A stretch of DNA of 64,000 nucleotides from Byssothecium circinans (GCA_010015675.1 ML976989.1:313828-377827), one strand, 5' to 3'. Shown: positions 1-10,983, counted from the stretch's first letter. The notes: generated from the letters alone by a model not told the origin. A program made the numbers and translations.

Positions 1-636
1 GAAATAGTGCCCAGTGCTCTATCGTAGACCGTTGAAATGTCTTTCGCGATGAAACTGCGTCTAGAGTTTAATGAGCGTTGAAGTGGTTTATTATTAAACC
101 TGAGGAGTAGTTGAGGGCGGGTAGTATGCTAACAGCATTAATCAGTCTTCGGCTTCACCTTTCAACAGGATATATTGCAAGCAATAATGAGGAAATAAAA
201 AATAGGAGCATTCGTAGCAATATATTCAAAACACTAGCTACGGAATATTACTATCTTTCTATTCTTAATAAACTAGTTACTATGGCTGATAGTACAACAG
301 CTATTACTAGCTAACTTAGTAATATGCCTTAGCTTGCTCTAAAGTAATTTTATAATGCGATCTTCCGGTTCTGAAGTTTTTCTTTATAGTGCCGCCTCGT
401 ACGTAGACAGGGCGTTCACTGTACTCAAAGCCTTCAACCCTCGCCTAGTAAAGAGTTCTGTCGAACACAAATAGATGTTTGGTACAACTTTCCCTTCAGC
501 CTTGGCCTTGCAAACGCGCACCAAAGCCGCCGTCGTCGAAGATATCCAGCAGTGAAGGATAACCGTGTAAATCCATGGCTTCAGGATAAGAACTAGGGTT
601 GTCTGAATGACGAGATAGTCGCCAGCATTTGCTATT
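1..636. other. Decayed left flank, AT-rich with gene debris
   Basis: No intact gene is supported here. Positions 100-365 are rich in TA and AT steps and look RIP-mutated. On the minus strand between about 480 and 340 there is a short open stretch ending in TAA that contains RPVYVRGGTIKKN. It could be the far C-terminal debris of the HET pseudogene to its right or part of another lost gene; I do not recognise it. Confidence 0.4.
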
Positions 637-1705
637 CTATAAGCTCGAGCTTATATATATGAAATTTTGACTCCAAAGAGGATTATATCGCATTAGTGCT
701 TCTCCGAGTTCGTCTTCAAGTTGTTCAAGGGTGAGGTTGTGCCCTCCAACATCAGGTCTGGTTTTACCAAGCAAAGACCGAAAATCTGTTGGATTCCGTA
801 GATGCAATCGGCAGCTTATCAGTCGGTTCGCGGGACATGGCGGTAGCGCAAAGGCGCATAAGGTCATGTCGAATCATCCCGACTATACCGAGTTTTGTCA
901 AACGCAATACCAATTGTTCTGTCCTCAGATGATCGTTTAGCCAATAAGCCCGCCAGAGTCCGTCGCAAGCAGTTAGGATATGCTGTAACTATCGATGTTC
1001 GCACCCGCAGTTGATACCGGAAGACCTTTTGCATCCCTAAAGAGAAGGATGGCATCCCTTCTCAAATGCCCTTCCTGTAACGTCCACACAGACAAAAGCC
1101 ATGCCTCCTCATCCAGCCTATTTAGCGGGGCTAGAGATTTGACTAGGGACTCTTGGTTATATCTCCTCATTTTGTTGTTTTCCTTGACCAGGTTCAAAAC
1201 TGTGAGAAGCTGTGAAACTCTTCGAGTCGAGGAGTTGGAGCACGGCCCAGCCAGATGTAGACACGGTCTGCGTTTCGAAATATTTGCGCTTGCCGACCTA
1301 TCTCGAGGTCGGAACCGATATTGCCTCTCTGATCAATGCATGCAATATTGATCCATAAGTGTTGAACGTGATCTTGATTAGCTGAAATGCATTGTTTGAT
1401 CGTTTTTTCCAGCCCTTCGACGTCAAAATGGATTGGCTTCATCTTTTTGGCAAGGACCCAGCTATGCGCTTCATATTGATCATGCCTATCGGTATTGATA
1501 CATCGGTTTCGCGGAATCGGGCCCAGGTATACGACAATGCATAATAGCGTGGAGAATACACCGTCCCGTAACGGTTTCCAGGCTCCCATGCATATGAGGT
1601 CATCGTCGGAACATGCAGAAGGCGACGAGGCCATCGTCCAAGCTTGCTCACTACAGCGATGGCGCGCCCTTTTCCATCATCTGCATCGGGTACTGTGGCT
1701 TCCAT
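637..1705 (-). pseudogene. HET-domain protein, frameshifted pseudogene
   Basis: This is the remains of a heterokaryon-incompatibility (HET) protein, a fungal family that triggers cell death on non-self recognition. Read from the ATG at 1705, frame one carries LLHVPTMTSY and YYALSYTW, the usual HET start. The frame is lost at a five-A run (plus-strand T run 1444-1448); the next frame carries WINIACIDQRG and EIGRQAQIF. It is lost again at a four-T run (plus-strand A run 1196-1199), after which LLSVWTLQEGHLRRDAI continues. Two more frames hold CIYGIQQIFG (797-810) and LTLEQLEDELGEAL (about 690-740). Every segment aligns in order with the intact paralogue at 2236. At least three frame changes make it a pseudogene unless the homopolymers are sequencing errors. 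It is divergent from the 2236 gene. Confidence 0.8.
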
Positions 1706-2235
1706 TTGTTGAACCCTGATGTAAGGACTTTGGATGGATCTGGAAATACTAGTGGAGTAGATATTTCCGGAGTGGATCGGTGTGCCAAGTTGCGACCGCT
1801 GGTTGGTGTCAATCATTACATAAGAGCGGGGTTATATATCGGGTTCCAAACGCATCCTTGTCAATTGATATCCTGTGGAGCTGAGATAGCTGTCCACCAG
1901 CATCTTCAGCCTAGACGGTTTCTATCGCGATGGATATATGAGGGCTCATCAGTTAATCGGAGAGGATTGTTATCCCGGCTCTGTGTATATAGTCTCATCT
2001 GATCTCGCCCCAATACAATAGAGCTTCGCTCTCCTGAATCCTCTCCTGAGCTCGATTTTCCTCCACAGTTTCTAAATTTTCTGCTACCCTGGTGCTCGTC
2101 TCGTGGCACTAAGTCTCTAAGCGTTCGACTCATGGAAGCACAAAGCAATACCGCAGCTTTTCACGCGCCTCCTCCGCCACCCACACCGCCTGGTCCCCTC
2201 CCACCTCCAATAATATTCCAGGAACCGATCTCCAC
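1706..2235. other. Divergent intergenic region between two HET genes
   Basis: This 530-bp spacer separates the minus-strand HET pseudogene from the plus-strand HET gene and must hold both promoters. A proline-rich open stretch starts at an ATG at 2132 but is in another frame from the HET ORF and stops just past its start. It may be leader sequence or an N-terminal extension lost to a frameshift. No other element is recognised. Confidence 0.5.
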
Positions 2236-4146
2236 ATGCAAGCAGTGAGATTGGATCAGCTGATCTCAAGTACCTCATGGCCTTACAGACTCCTCCACAT
2301 CCCTTCCATGACATCATATATTCGACAAGGAGAACGGACCTACAACGGTATTGATTCGCCCGATTATAATATCATCAGCTACACGTGGGGGTATTACATG
2401 GATAGCACTCGAAATGAGCCACAGTTGGACGCCCGCGGAATAGACTGGCCCATATCATTAATCACAGCTTCCCATTTTACCGCGGAGAACTTCAGAAGCG
2501 CACTTCAGAGAGTTGCCCAGGGCGTAAAATTCCGCTGCGACTGGGTGTGGGTTGACGTCGCATGTATCCCGCAACCACATGACGACGAGTCCGAAGAAGC
2601 CAAACGCATCCGCGGCGAGGAAATTGGACGACAAGTGGAGATATTCCACACAGCCAAAGAAACTTTTGTTTGGTTATGTTCGATGACGAGTAAAAATTTA
2701 GCCAGTAGTCCGAGGGGTCCCCAGACCTTCGACGACTTCCTTATGCACCTCAACAAAGGATATAAAAGATTTGGGAACCCGGAGGCCGCTGCAAGTTACT
2801 TGAAGATCTTAGAAGAGAAAGCCATGGCGTTCAAGACTTGGTCAGATAGGATTCTTGAGCATCCGTGGCTACAATCGCTGTGGACAGTTCAGGAGATGGT
2901 TCTGCGACGTGACGCGTGGATTCTCCTTGACGATGGCTTATTTAAAGTACACGCTGGTGACGTCTACGACGAGTCCGACCTGCGAATGGGTCCGTGGAGC
3001 TTGATACATTTCAAGAATGACATCGTTGCTATGCGCAGTCTTCTATACGATCCTGGAGTGGAGTATATGCTTGGAGACGCTATGGCCATGGCTCATACGA
3101 TTGAAAAAGACATGGTCTCTTCTGAGCAATTCTGTTCCCCGATGGTGCACTTTGAGATACTCTTATTAAGAATGGAATGGAAGGGAATGGATCCGCTCGA
3201 TATACAATGCCCACACACTGTTTACGCAATAGCTAGCCGTCGACGAGTAACAAGACTTCCAGATCGCATCCATGGTATCGTCCAGACATACGGTATAAGT
3301 TGTTCTGCTTTCCCTCCTGGAGAGACCGAGGAAGAGCAACTCCAGTCGCTAGAAGACGAATTCGGCGCGAAGCTAGTAGAAAGAGCGCCGCTTCTCTCGC
3401 AAGTCTTTATACATGGTTCGGAGCACAAACATCCTCGAAGATCCTGGCTTATCACCCAAGGGTGTAAGGTCGATGACCCTTACTGGGAAAGGTTCACTAC
3501 AAAATACGGTGTCGAGCATCTTTTCAGAAGGATGCAGGTTGTTGAATAGCAAGTCGGAAGTGAACAGCATAACATAGGCCTTCAACTTATTGGAAAAGCG
3601 TGGTCGTTGGATGCATTCATCGAGGCTTCTACACCTAATAATCAGTCTGTACGGCCGGGGCGGACAGTCTTTGAATCATTCCGTCCTGGTCTTCCAGAGC
3701 GCTATAAAGGCCTGATGTTGGACCGACATGTCTCCAAGATGGTTCTGGGGAAGTGCATCGACTATTTTAGTAGCCATGAGGACATGTCAGATGCTGTTCA
3801 ACAACTATTTAGACACTATCAAAAGTATCGTAGTCCTAGAGATGATGAAAACGTAGTAGATGGGCCGGAGGAGATGAAGCAGGACGCTGTGATACATGTT
3901 GCTTTGCTCGGTTCGGGCTCAATACCCGCCACACCCGTACTCAGCTATGTGGGCTTAGTTCTCGCGCCAAAATCAACAGTGCCGTGTGCTACTGGTACCA
4001 AGCCAAATGAAACCGCAAATGGAAGACAAAATATGATATGGGAACGAATCGGACTGTTTTGGTGGCAGGAAATCTATTCTAGGCCGGGGGAGATTCGTCA
4101 TGACATGCTTCCGCCAGCTTTTGACTTCGAATGGACGATCGTCTAA
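2236..4146 (+). CDS. HET-domain protein, possible internal nonsense codon
   Basis: A HET-domain protein of about 610-635 residues. The N-terminal third carries the family motifs YRLLHIPSMTSY, IISYTWGYY, WVWVDVACIPQ, EIGRQVEIFHTAKETFVW and LQSLWTVQEMVLRRDAW. Downstream is the variable C-terminal part, with WERIGLFWWQEIYS near the end. The start is the first ATG before the domain. The frame is open from 2236 to 4146 except for one TAG at 3547-3549. Either the gene is truncated by a nonsense mutation, or a 69-nt intron (3509-3577, donor GTGTCG, acceptor CATAG, phase 1) removes the stop and joins TTKYG to LQLIGKAW. The donor is weak, so both remain possible. HET proteins act in vegetative incompatibility. 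It forms a divergent pair with the broken paralogue on its left. Confidence 0.75.
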
Positions 4147-5059
4147 GAGACTAATTGGTGGCGTCGTGCCTTATTTGGATTTCCAAGTACGCAAGGTATA
4201 GGAACAAGAGTACATTACATATGTTCCGTTACGATGAAGGGGTGTCTGCTGAGGGTGGTAGAGGGTTATGGACTAAATGTTTTGACTGTAAGTCTTCTTT
4301 CGGAAAAGGTCGATCGGACATAATCAAACTGACAGCAAGCAGAAGGAATCTGAAGACAGCATCATACTTATCAGCAGAACGAAGTGCAAAAGAACGGCCG
4401 ATTGGTCGATCATGCGGGTGTACACACAACTCCGACTGGAAGCAATGGAAGATCAGGCACTAATTCTTTGGTCGTGCGACGACCCAACCTCTTCCACGGT
4501 CACCTTCACTACACGCCGTTTTTCAAGAGCTGGGTGCGCACTGGTCTTGTACCGAAGAAAAACTTGTTATCAACGCGGCGTTTTTACAGTCCCAGGCTGC
4601 GACGGGGGGAAATGCAAGGTTGGTTGGTTGGTATTGATTTTGGTCCTATAGATTTTTATTTACATAAGGCCTCCTATGGGGCATAATAGACGTGCTGAGC
4701 ACCTTTTCATAAGGGCATTTTTTGTTGTAGCTACTCTCCCGCAGAGAGCCTGTCCTACCTGTGCTTTCCTCCCTTTAAAAGACGCTAGTTTACCTAAGAT
4801 GCCTACTTAAGCCGTGCTATACCCCACCCCCCCCCTAGGTCTACCGCTAAGTCTAATTTTACCCTCTCTTCCCTTCATACTACGCTTTAGTAGTAGAATA
4901 GATATACCCGTACCTTATTAGAAAAATCTTAGTAGGGGAAACCTATAAGCTTAAATAGGTAGTAATAATTACTTTACTAAGGAGAGAAATAAAGGGTAGT
5001 AAATTTTAAGTATATATCAGATGTAGAGAAAGCCTTAAAATTTTATAATGTAATTATGT
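4147..5059. other. Gene-free stretch, right half AT-rich and RIP-like
   Basis: No gene is supported. Positions 4155-4690 have overlapping short open frames on the plus strand without recognisable domains, perhaps 3' debris of the HET locus. From about 4690 the composition changes sharply: strings of TAGTAGTAG, TTATTAG and TAATAATTAC with few CpA/TpG steps, as expected after RIP of a repeated sequence. Confidence 0.45.
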
Positions 5060-5139
5060 AATAGGAGTGGGATTTAAACCTACGCTTTCTCTTAAAAGCT
5101 TTCTAAGGCCGCAGCACTCTACCACTGAGCCATCCCACT
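5060..5139 (-). pseudogene. Type II tRNA-like sequence, RIP-degraded
   Basis: On the minus strand an 80-nt block has tRNA layout. A 7-bp acceptor stem AGTGGGA pairs with TCCTATT (two G-T pairs), followed by an A-box-like TGGCTCAGTGGTAGAG. A variable arm GCTTT/AAAGC follows, then a T arm GTAGG-TTTAAAT-CCCAC. Restoring only C-to-T/G-to-A changes would make the acceptor, the T stem and the TTCAAAT loop perfect, so RIP is the likely cause. The anticodon arm does not fold into a proper 5-bp stem with a 7-nt loop, so no isotype is assigned. The long variable arm suggests Leu- or Ser-type origin. It may instead be the head of a tRNA-derived SINE. Confidence 0.55.
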
Positions 5140-5622
5140 AGGAAAAATGTAATATATCTGGGAAGTCTTATAGACACACCCCGGCTATTGAAGGCTAGTT
5201 ACTGCGCAATCAAAAGCGCCTGTGCAGGATCTATTCGCCGTCACTCCTGAGAACTTGTATTGTAAGAACAGAGGCCACATAGTATCCGAACATGTGAGAC
5301 CTTCGGGCGTTCATGTCATCCCGCTTCCTCTAAGAAGACCACCAAACACAAAAGTAGTCTTGAAACATTATGTAGATGTATTATGATTATAGAAGTAGGG
5401 GAAGACTTCTGCTATTCAATATCTGAACTGATTAATTACGCGCTTCACAATTCTCTCGGTTCAAGAATATTGATTTGTGACTTGGACTGATCAGTGATCA
5501 CCGTCTCTCACGGTAGCAAGGTCTCGGAAAATAAGCTGACAACGATACTTAGTGAAGCTCATCTCAGTGGATTCAGCATAACTCGCCCTCATCTTTGAGC
5601 TTTAATAGTATCACGATCTGGA
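5140..5622. other. Intergenic, nothing recognised
   Basis: About 480 bases between the tRNA-like remnant and a dispersed repeat copy. No open frame, RNA gene or repeat was recognised. Confidence 0.4.
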
Positions 5623-5778
5623 ACAGCATATGTGCGACCTTAACCCATCACGTGATTAAAACACAGGCCTAGAGAATTCAACTCGTGTGAAGCTAGATGC
5701 CTGCTAAAAACTTAGCCCTCGTAGCCATCTATCTGATTTCTTCAACTCGCGATGGCCGCAACTCCAGGAACAGCTTAT
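5623..5778. repeat. Dispersed repeat, copy A (diverged)
   Basis: This is the most diverged of four copies of a noncoding repeat in this window; the others lie at 12945, 14685 and 18761. Shared blocks are GTGCGACCTTAACC, ACTCGTGTGAAGCTAGAT and AACTCGCGATGGCCGCAACT. It keeps an intact CACGTG E-box (near 5649) but lacks the TATA segment present in copies B and C. It ends where copy B ends, just after the GCAACTCCA block. Confidence 0.8.
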
Positions 5779-5883
5779 TTCCCGAGACCACTTGTCCACG
5801 AGATGTCGTTTACCATCACGAAAGTTGAACAAGAACGCTGAGGAGGCATAAGGTAACATTGTGAGGCACTTGCAAAAGGTAGC

Positions 5884-6092
5884 TATTCCTAGAAACCGTT
5901 CTCTCTGTTCTCACCACCCGCTTCCGCCCTCTAGCGCCTGATTCTCTCTGAAACCAAGTACTAAACCCCCCAAAATACTTCACCATTACGATTTCTAGAA
6001 ACTGGTCCCTCTGCCCCCGCCTCCAGCTTCCACCTTTTAGCACCTGATCCTCTCTGAACCGAGTACCAAACCCCTGTAAAAATCCTCCAACA
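5884..6092. repeat. Imperfect tandem duplication, unit about 106 bp
   Basis: Two adjacent degenerate copies of a pyrimidine-rich unit. TTCCTAGAAAC at 5886 returns as TTTCTAGAAAC at 5992, and CCTGATTCTCTCTGAAACC returns as CCTGATCCTCTCTGAACC. It lies just beyond the 3' end of the minus-strand gene at 6154-8772 and may overlap its 3' UTR. No coding meaning is apparent. Confidence 0.7.
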
Positions 6093-6153
6093 TCAAATCA
6101 ACATTGTGTTAACAGTGCAGAATGCTCGTGCCCCACAAAACTCATCCAGATCA

Positions 6154-8772
6154 TTAGTACACAAGCTGACCGGTGGTAATTCCTGCAATGATAGCTTCCA
6201 AGGCCGATTGCTTCTTCTTGGCAGGCTTCGGAGCTTGGGGTTGCTGGGGCGGTGGCTGGACGGGGCGAAATTCGCGTCGACACATCTCCAGGTGATGCTG
6301 CCAGCCCTCCACGAACATAGGTACGGCATTGTCGTTGCCGCTGTCCTTGACGCCATTCTTGCCTACACCGTAGTAGGTCTTCTTCGATTGAGTAAAGTCA
6401 TCCACGAGCGCAGCTTTGCGCTTCAGGCCCGAATGGGCGATTTCCGAGCGGGGGATTTCCGCTTCCTTCCCGTATTTCAAGTCCAGGTACTTTTCGATCC
6501 GCTCCTTCTTCAACCAGGCGTTGATGGCTCCTTGGGTCTTGAACTTGTATTCTCGCGAACCGCTGCCCAAGGCTGTACTGTCGAAGAGCCGATGCTCTGC
6601 TTCAATGGCTTCTTCGACCATCTCGTCCATAGTCATCGCGCGCTTCAGCTCCCTTGCCAATGCCTGGAGGTTCGTGTTTGCCATGTTGTCGAAGATCTTG
6701 ACCACCACGACCTGCCTCTGACGCATATCGACGTGGAACTGGTGGTCTCCCTTCTTGGGGAGCACGCCGACCTTCTTCTGGTGATACCTGGTCCAATAGA
6801 TCAGGTTTTGGAGGTGGACAGGAAGTCCTTTCTTGAATGTGTTGATGGCTTCGATGAGCTGGGCACGGAGATCTTTGGGCTCATTCTTGGCGAAGCACTG
6901 GATCATGACGCGAATCAGACCCTCTCGCTCGTCGCCCGGGACGTCAAAATAGCTGTCCGGATTGAATGTGCGCAACTGTGGTAAGAACTTCCGGAGTTCT
7001 TCGTCGGCATACCAAACGTCGTGTTCGTACTCAGACTGGAATATCGGACGCGTGCGTTGCTGGAGGGTCTCCATGGGTGCCTCCTGTACTGGGAAGAAGG
7101 TACCGCGTACTCTAAGCTTCTTCTGACGCTTCGGCGCAGGGAGACCACGCGAAGAATCTTTACCGTCCTGGGTATCATTTTCTCTAGCTCGCTTTGAAGA
7201 CGACGGAGAGGGATTCTGAGCCTTTGGCTGACTATCTGACGGAACCGTGCCTGCCGCAAGCGGACCATTTGCAAAGGCGACTTTAGGAGTCGATGGCACT
7301 GTTGTAGTCGTGATCACAGTGCTTGTAGGAACCGCTTGATTCGTCGAGGGTACCCTGCCTGTCGTCATATCGTCCTTTTCGAAAGCAGCTTGAGCAGTCG
7401 ACGGTACTGTGGCTGTCGTAATCGGGGTCTTCACGGGCACTGCTAGAGTAGTCAAAGGTACTGAGGCTGCCGCGCGAGGAGTATTGAGCTGGTGCGATGC
7501 GTTGGTCACTGTTGCGCTGACATTGTCGATCAGCGTCTTATGGAGGTTAACTTGAACAATGGTGTTGTCGTTCATCTCCGTGTCCTCCTGGTCTGGAGTT
7601 GCGTGCCTCATCACCACATCATCGACAGCGCTCCGAGACTTCTCTTCCCCAAGGTTATTGAAAGCTCCTGCCATCAATCCTTCGAGATCACCGCCCATCT
7701 TTACGTCCGTTACTTCTGCAGTCGCTGATGGATCATGCTCTCTAGAGACATATGGCGCTATGTTGCACGTGGTACCCTCTGTGGTATTATCCTGCATGAC
7801 CTCATCTTCGCGAGCCATATCGGATTCTTGGACATCCTCGCCCATGGGGACATCGAGCAGTTCTGAGCTTATGGCTGGTGTATGTGCAACGTAAGCTTCT
7901 GAGGCCTTGCCGTGCGGAGTATCATCTGATGTGTCCATCTCCTGGGCCTCATATTCGCCGATCATCTGGGCTTTTTTGATATCTTTCAAAATGATGTCAG
8001 CTGATGTTCAGGTTGAGGGTGGCACATACGAACCAGAAGCTTCCGAATCATTGCTAGGCGTGATTTCCATCTGCTGGAACTTATCTTTGTCGGCCGGGTT
8101 TGTTGCTTCTGAGCAGACGCTCGTTGCTAGCGTGCTTGTTGGCGATGGCGGCGCAGTGATGAAGTCAACGCTCGGTAGAGTCTCAGGCGAGGATGGTGGG
8201 CTTGAAGTAGTCTCCGCAAAGAAGTCTTGCTCGACAGGCGGCGGCAATTCCCAGAACTTCTTAGAGCGCATTTGGCGCGTAACAGATTCCATATCTTCCC
8301 AGTAGGTGCCCCTAGGTGCTGGACACCGAGGAACTGTGGGGATCGGATCCTTGGTGACGTCCATCCGAGTAAGGAAGTATTCGCAGGTCTTATCTGCGTC
8401 GTACTCCAGACAAGACTCAGGCTCGGCCAGAGAGCACTCGTCAGCGGCCTTGGACAGTGGCTCGCCTGCATCATGGTTGTCGTCGTTGTCGCTCTCATCT
8501 GGCTTCTGGTCGGTGAGCGCAAACTTCTGGGCCCAGAAGGCAGACGCGTCGACAATAGCTGCGCGAAGGACCTCAGGCACTTCTGGGCTCTCACCACCAG
8601 CGGGCGTCTCCTTCTTCAGTAGCTGCTGTGTCACGACGGCGACAGCTTCCAGGAGTTCATCATTGTCGGGTGCTGATTTCAACACAGTTTTGATTGTCTC
8701 TAACATGATGGCATCGGACAAGCGCGAGATATCGGCGCCATCGCGCACGGCGGTAAAAGGGCGAATTGGCAT
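6154..8772 (-). CDS. Uncharacterised 855-aa protein with Thr/Val/Pro repeats
   Basis: I do not recognise this protein. Two long open stretches lie in the same frame, separated only by a TGA at 8008-8010. A 51-nt intron (8033-7983, donor GTTCGT, branch CTGAC, acceptor AAAG) removes the stop and gives complement(join(6154..7982,8034..8772)). The same GTTCGT donor is used by genes at 33806 and 40820. The start is the ATG at 8772 (MPIRPFTAVRDG). The N-terminal third is acidic and Pro/Ser-rich. The middle has degenerate repeats of the TTATVPSTAQAAF type. A basic patch KRQKKLRVRG precedes a helix-rich block of about 280 residues and a Lys/Pro/Gln-rich tail. The composition suggests a nuclear protein, but that is inference. 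Two separate genes are the alternative. Confidence 0.6.
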
Positions 8773-8989
8773 TGTGCAAAAACGCGTCAAGATCGCGGCA
8801 GTGAATAGCAAAGAAAGGGTTGAGATCGGGATGCGCAGCCGAAGTTGACAGAACTTGTTGTGCTCCGGCCGCGCGGGTGAGTGTGGGCGAGTGTGGAGAG
8901 TGAAGACGGAGGTGGGGAGGGCGGATAGATACACTCGTGAGACTGCAGGCTAGGAGCGTTTGCGTGTAAAGTGACTTGCTAAGACATAC

Positions 8990-9018
8990 GGCGCTAATGC
9001 GCCGCGAACCGTTCGCGG
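8990..9018. promoter_or_regulatory. Two adjacent palindromes upstream of the 8772 start
   Basis: GGCGC-TAAT-GCGCC (8990-9003) partly overlaps a perfect 8-bp inverted repeat CCGCGAAC-c-GTTCGCGG (9002-9018). They lie 220-250 bp upstream of the minus-strand start at 8772. CGG/CCG-ended inverted repeats are typical binding sites of fungal Zn2Cys6 factors, so a regulatory role is plausible but unproven. Confidence 0.4.
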
Positions 9019-9744
9019 TAGCCTAGAATCCTTGTTCACGGGCTGCGATAGGCTGCAAATGGCGGACAGTGATCGGGCAGTCTCTCTGGAGCGGTATGGT
9101 GGTCACAGGAGCGCGCAGCGCAGTCACTGCGCTTTTTTTTAAACAACGGGAAGGATTGTGTATCTACTATTGAGGGGTCAAATAGCTACCAAACGGCCAT
9201 CTTGTCAGGCGCCGTATCCCCCTTGGCCACTCTATACGACGATTCCGATTCGCCCAGATTTGTTACCGCAGAGCATGTTTTCGGCTAGTGAGGGACTCAC
9301 ACAAGCCAGAAGGCATTCCGTAGGTCGAAGTTAGTGTTAACCATTGCTCAGTTTTGTCAAGAAAGACGTAAGAAAGACGCATGCTACCTAGCAAGGTTGG
9401 AACAAGGTGGACACAGCGGATGATGAAGGTATTAGTTGATTGCTATTATATCAGCGAGTAGCTCTGAAGTACATATTATGGTGGGCACGTGTCGGAAGAT
9501 TATGCACAACTATCTATCATACATGTACAATGCACTCATAGGATGCACCTATATCGAGACAGTTTGAGTCACTTCATCTTCGCTCTCAGCTTCCAAGCCG
9601 AAGAAGACCTTCAAACCATGCTCGCTATAACTATCCGTTATCTCATTCGGTAGCTCGTAGCATTCTGTAACAGAGTACATTCCACAGCCTCATAACGTAT
9701 CCTGCTCGAGCCTCTTTCCCATTGTTGACTGTGGGTCAGGACCA
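9019..9744. other. Intergenic, nothing recognised
   Basis: About 725 bases between the 5' side of the 8772 gene and the 3' end of the 10983 gene. It contains a short poly-T tract near 9132 but no supported gene or repeat. Confidence 0.4.
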
Positions 9745-10983
9745 CTAGACCGTGTTGCGTCCGATCTTTTTCCACGGCAAGCCCGTCTTTTCTTCCAGCT
9801 TCTCCAGAATAATATTCCGCAGAAATAACGTTGCGTCGATGTATTCTTTGAACCATGCCTGTGACGGTATGTCGGGAACCACCTGGGGGTTTTCGCGGGA
9901 AGCCTGTCCATGTTTTGCGGCAAACTCACGTTGCAGCCTCTGTCCGTCCGGTGTGTGAGAAAGCAGCAAAAGTACGATGCAGTACTTGCCGACATTCATC
10001 TCGCACTCGTGGTAGAGAAGGGTAGCTTCACGGACTTGACAAAGTTGTCGGTACACACCATCCTCCTCAGTAGCCGCAGCGCCGTCAGGAGACCTCTGAC
10101 GTAACTCCCGGTACGTGTCAACCTCCATTCCGAAGAAATCCATCGCCTCCAAGAGCTGATCCATTCCTTTCTGTTGTTGAATTCGAAAAGTCTTGATGAG
10201 CTCCTCGGCGACACCGAGCAAATCTTTCGGTGGCTTAGAGGCAGGTTGAGTATAGATTAGAGGGATCAGGTCCCTTCCTCCACGTTCCAGACCAGCTGAA
10301 GAGCGGAACGAGATCAATTTTGATTTCAAAGCCCTCCAGTCTCCACGGTTTATCTCCACGTCCTCAGGTGCCGGGCCTTTCTTCCAGTTTGGCCTGAAGC
10401 TCGTAGTGATGTAGGCTTTTCGTGCGTCTTGGAGAACCTTGCGAACTATGGCCTCCAACGGTTCGTCATGGGAAACATCGCTGGCTTTCCAAGAGTGCAT
10501 GTCGGGGAATTGGACTCGCACCACGCCAAGCTGTTCCAGAATCCAGTGCACAATTTCCTCTCCGACACGTTGGAGTTTCTGAAGGTGATCGACCAACGCG
10601 AGCACCACACTCTTCTCCGAGTTGAGAAATTTCTGTAAGGCCTGATGAGTAGAAGGCTGCGGGTGCGGACCGAGAAGATGCTCCGACATTCGTCGCTGGT
10701 GTAGGACTGCTTGCCCAAGACCCGGAACGTTGCATACGATGGCGATTGGGGGGCTCGGGTAAGCACTTTGGAACAGACTCATTTTCTGGTCCAGTATCTC
10801 CACCGTCTCTCTCACAGTGGCCGTTCCGCTGGACAACAGGACGTCCTTGAGTATCGCCAGGGCCGTGACTGCGTATCGTTGGGCATACATCTTCTCCACG
10901 GCATCTGCAACGATTTGGATATCCAGCGGCCGTGGCTTCTTGTCAGCCTTGGGCGTCTTCTTCTCGCTCGGTGTTGGTGGCAT
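9745..10983 (-). CDS. Uncharacterised 412-aa soluble protein
   Basis: A single-exon gene with no family I recognise. The start is the first true ATG, at 10983 (MPPTPSEKKTPK); the open frame upstream has no ATG. A short Lys/Pro-rich N-terminus is followed by a long, probably mainly helical body without membrane segments, signal peptide or repeats. It contains no catalytic signature I can name. The protein ends WKKIGRNTV. A small inverted-repeat transposon sits about 180 bp upstream of the start, in the expected promoter or leader. Codon use and composition do not stand out from the neighbours. Confidence 0.6.
   Translation of the reverse strand: MPPTPSEKKTPKADKKPRPLDIQIVADAVEKMYAQRYAVTALAILKDVLLSSGTATVRETVEILDQKMSLFQSAYPSPPIAIVCNVPGLGQAVLHQRRMSEHLLGPHPQPSTHQALQKFLNSEKSVVLALVDHLQKLQRVGEEIVHWILEQLGVVRVQFPDMHSWKASDVSHDEPLEAIVRKVLQDARKAYITTSFRPNWKKGPAPEDVEINRGDWRALKSKLISFRSSAGLERGGRDLIPLIYTQPASKPPKDLLGVAEELIKTFRIQQQKGMDQLLEAMDFFGMEVDTYRELRQRSPDGAAATEEDGVYRQLCQVREATLLYHECEMNVGKYCIVLLLLSHTPDGQRLQREFAAKHGQASRENPQVVPDIPSQAWFKEYIDATLFLRNIILEKLEEKTGLPWKKIGRNTV

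Noticed and set aside
111..314. 67-codon open frame in AT-rich DNA
   Set aside because: It begins with a non-ATG codon, its composition is dominated by AT-rich codons (Asn, Ile, Tyr, Ser), and it sits in RIP-like sequence.
5060..5139. Functional tRNA gene
   Set aside because: The anticodon arm does not form a 5-bp stem with a 7-nt loop, and the T stem has a mismatch, so only a decayed tRNA-like element is claimed.
6106..6984. Plus-strand open frame of 292 codons
   Set aside because: It lies antisense to the C-terminal part of the 6154-8772 gene. Its hydrophobic, His-rich translation has the look of a shadow frame and lacks any domain.
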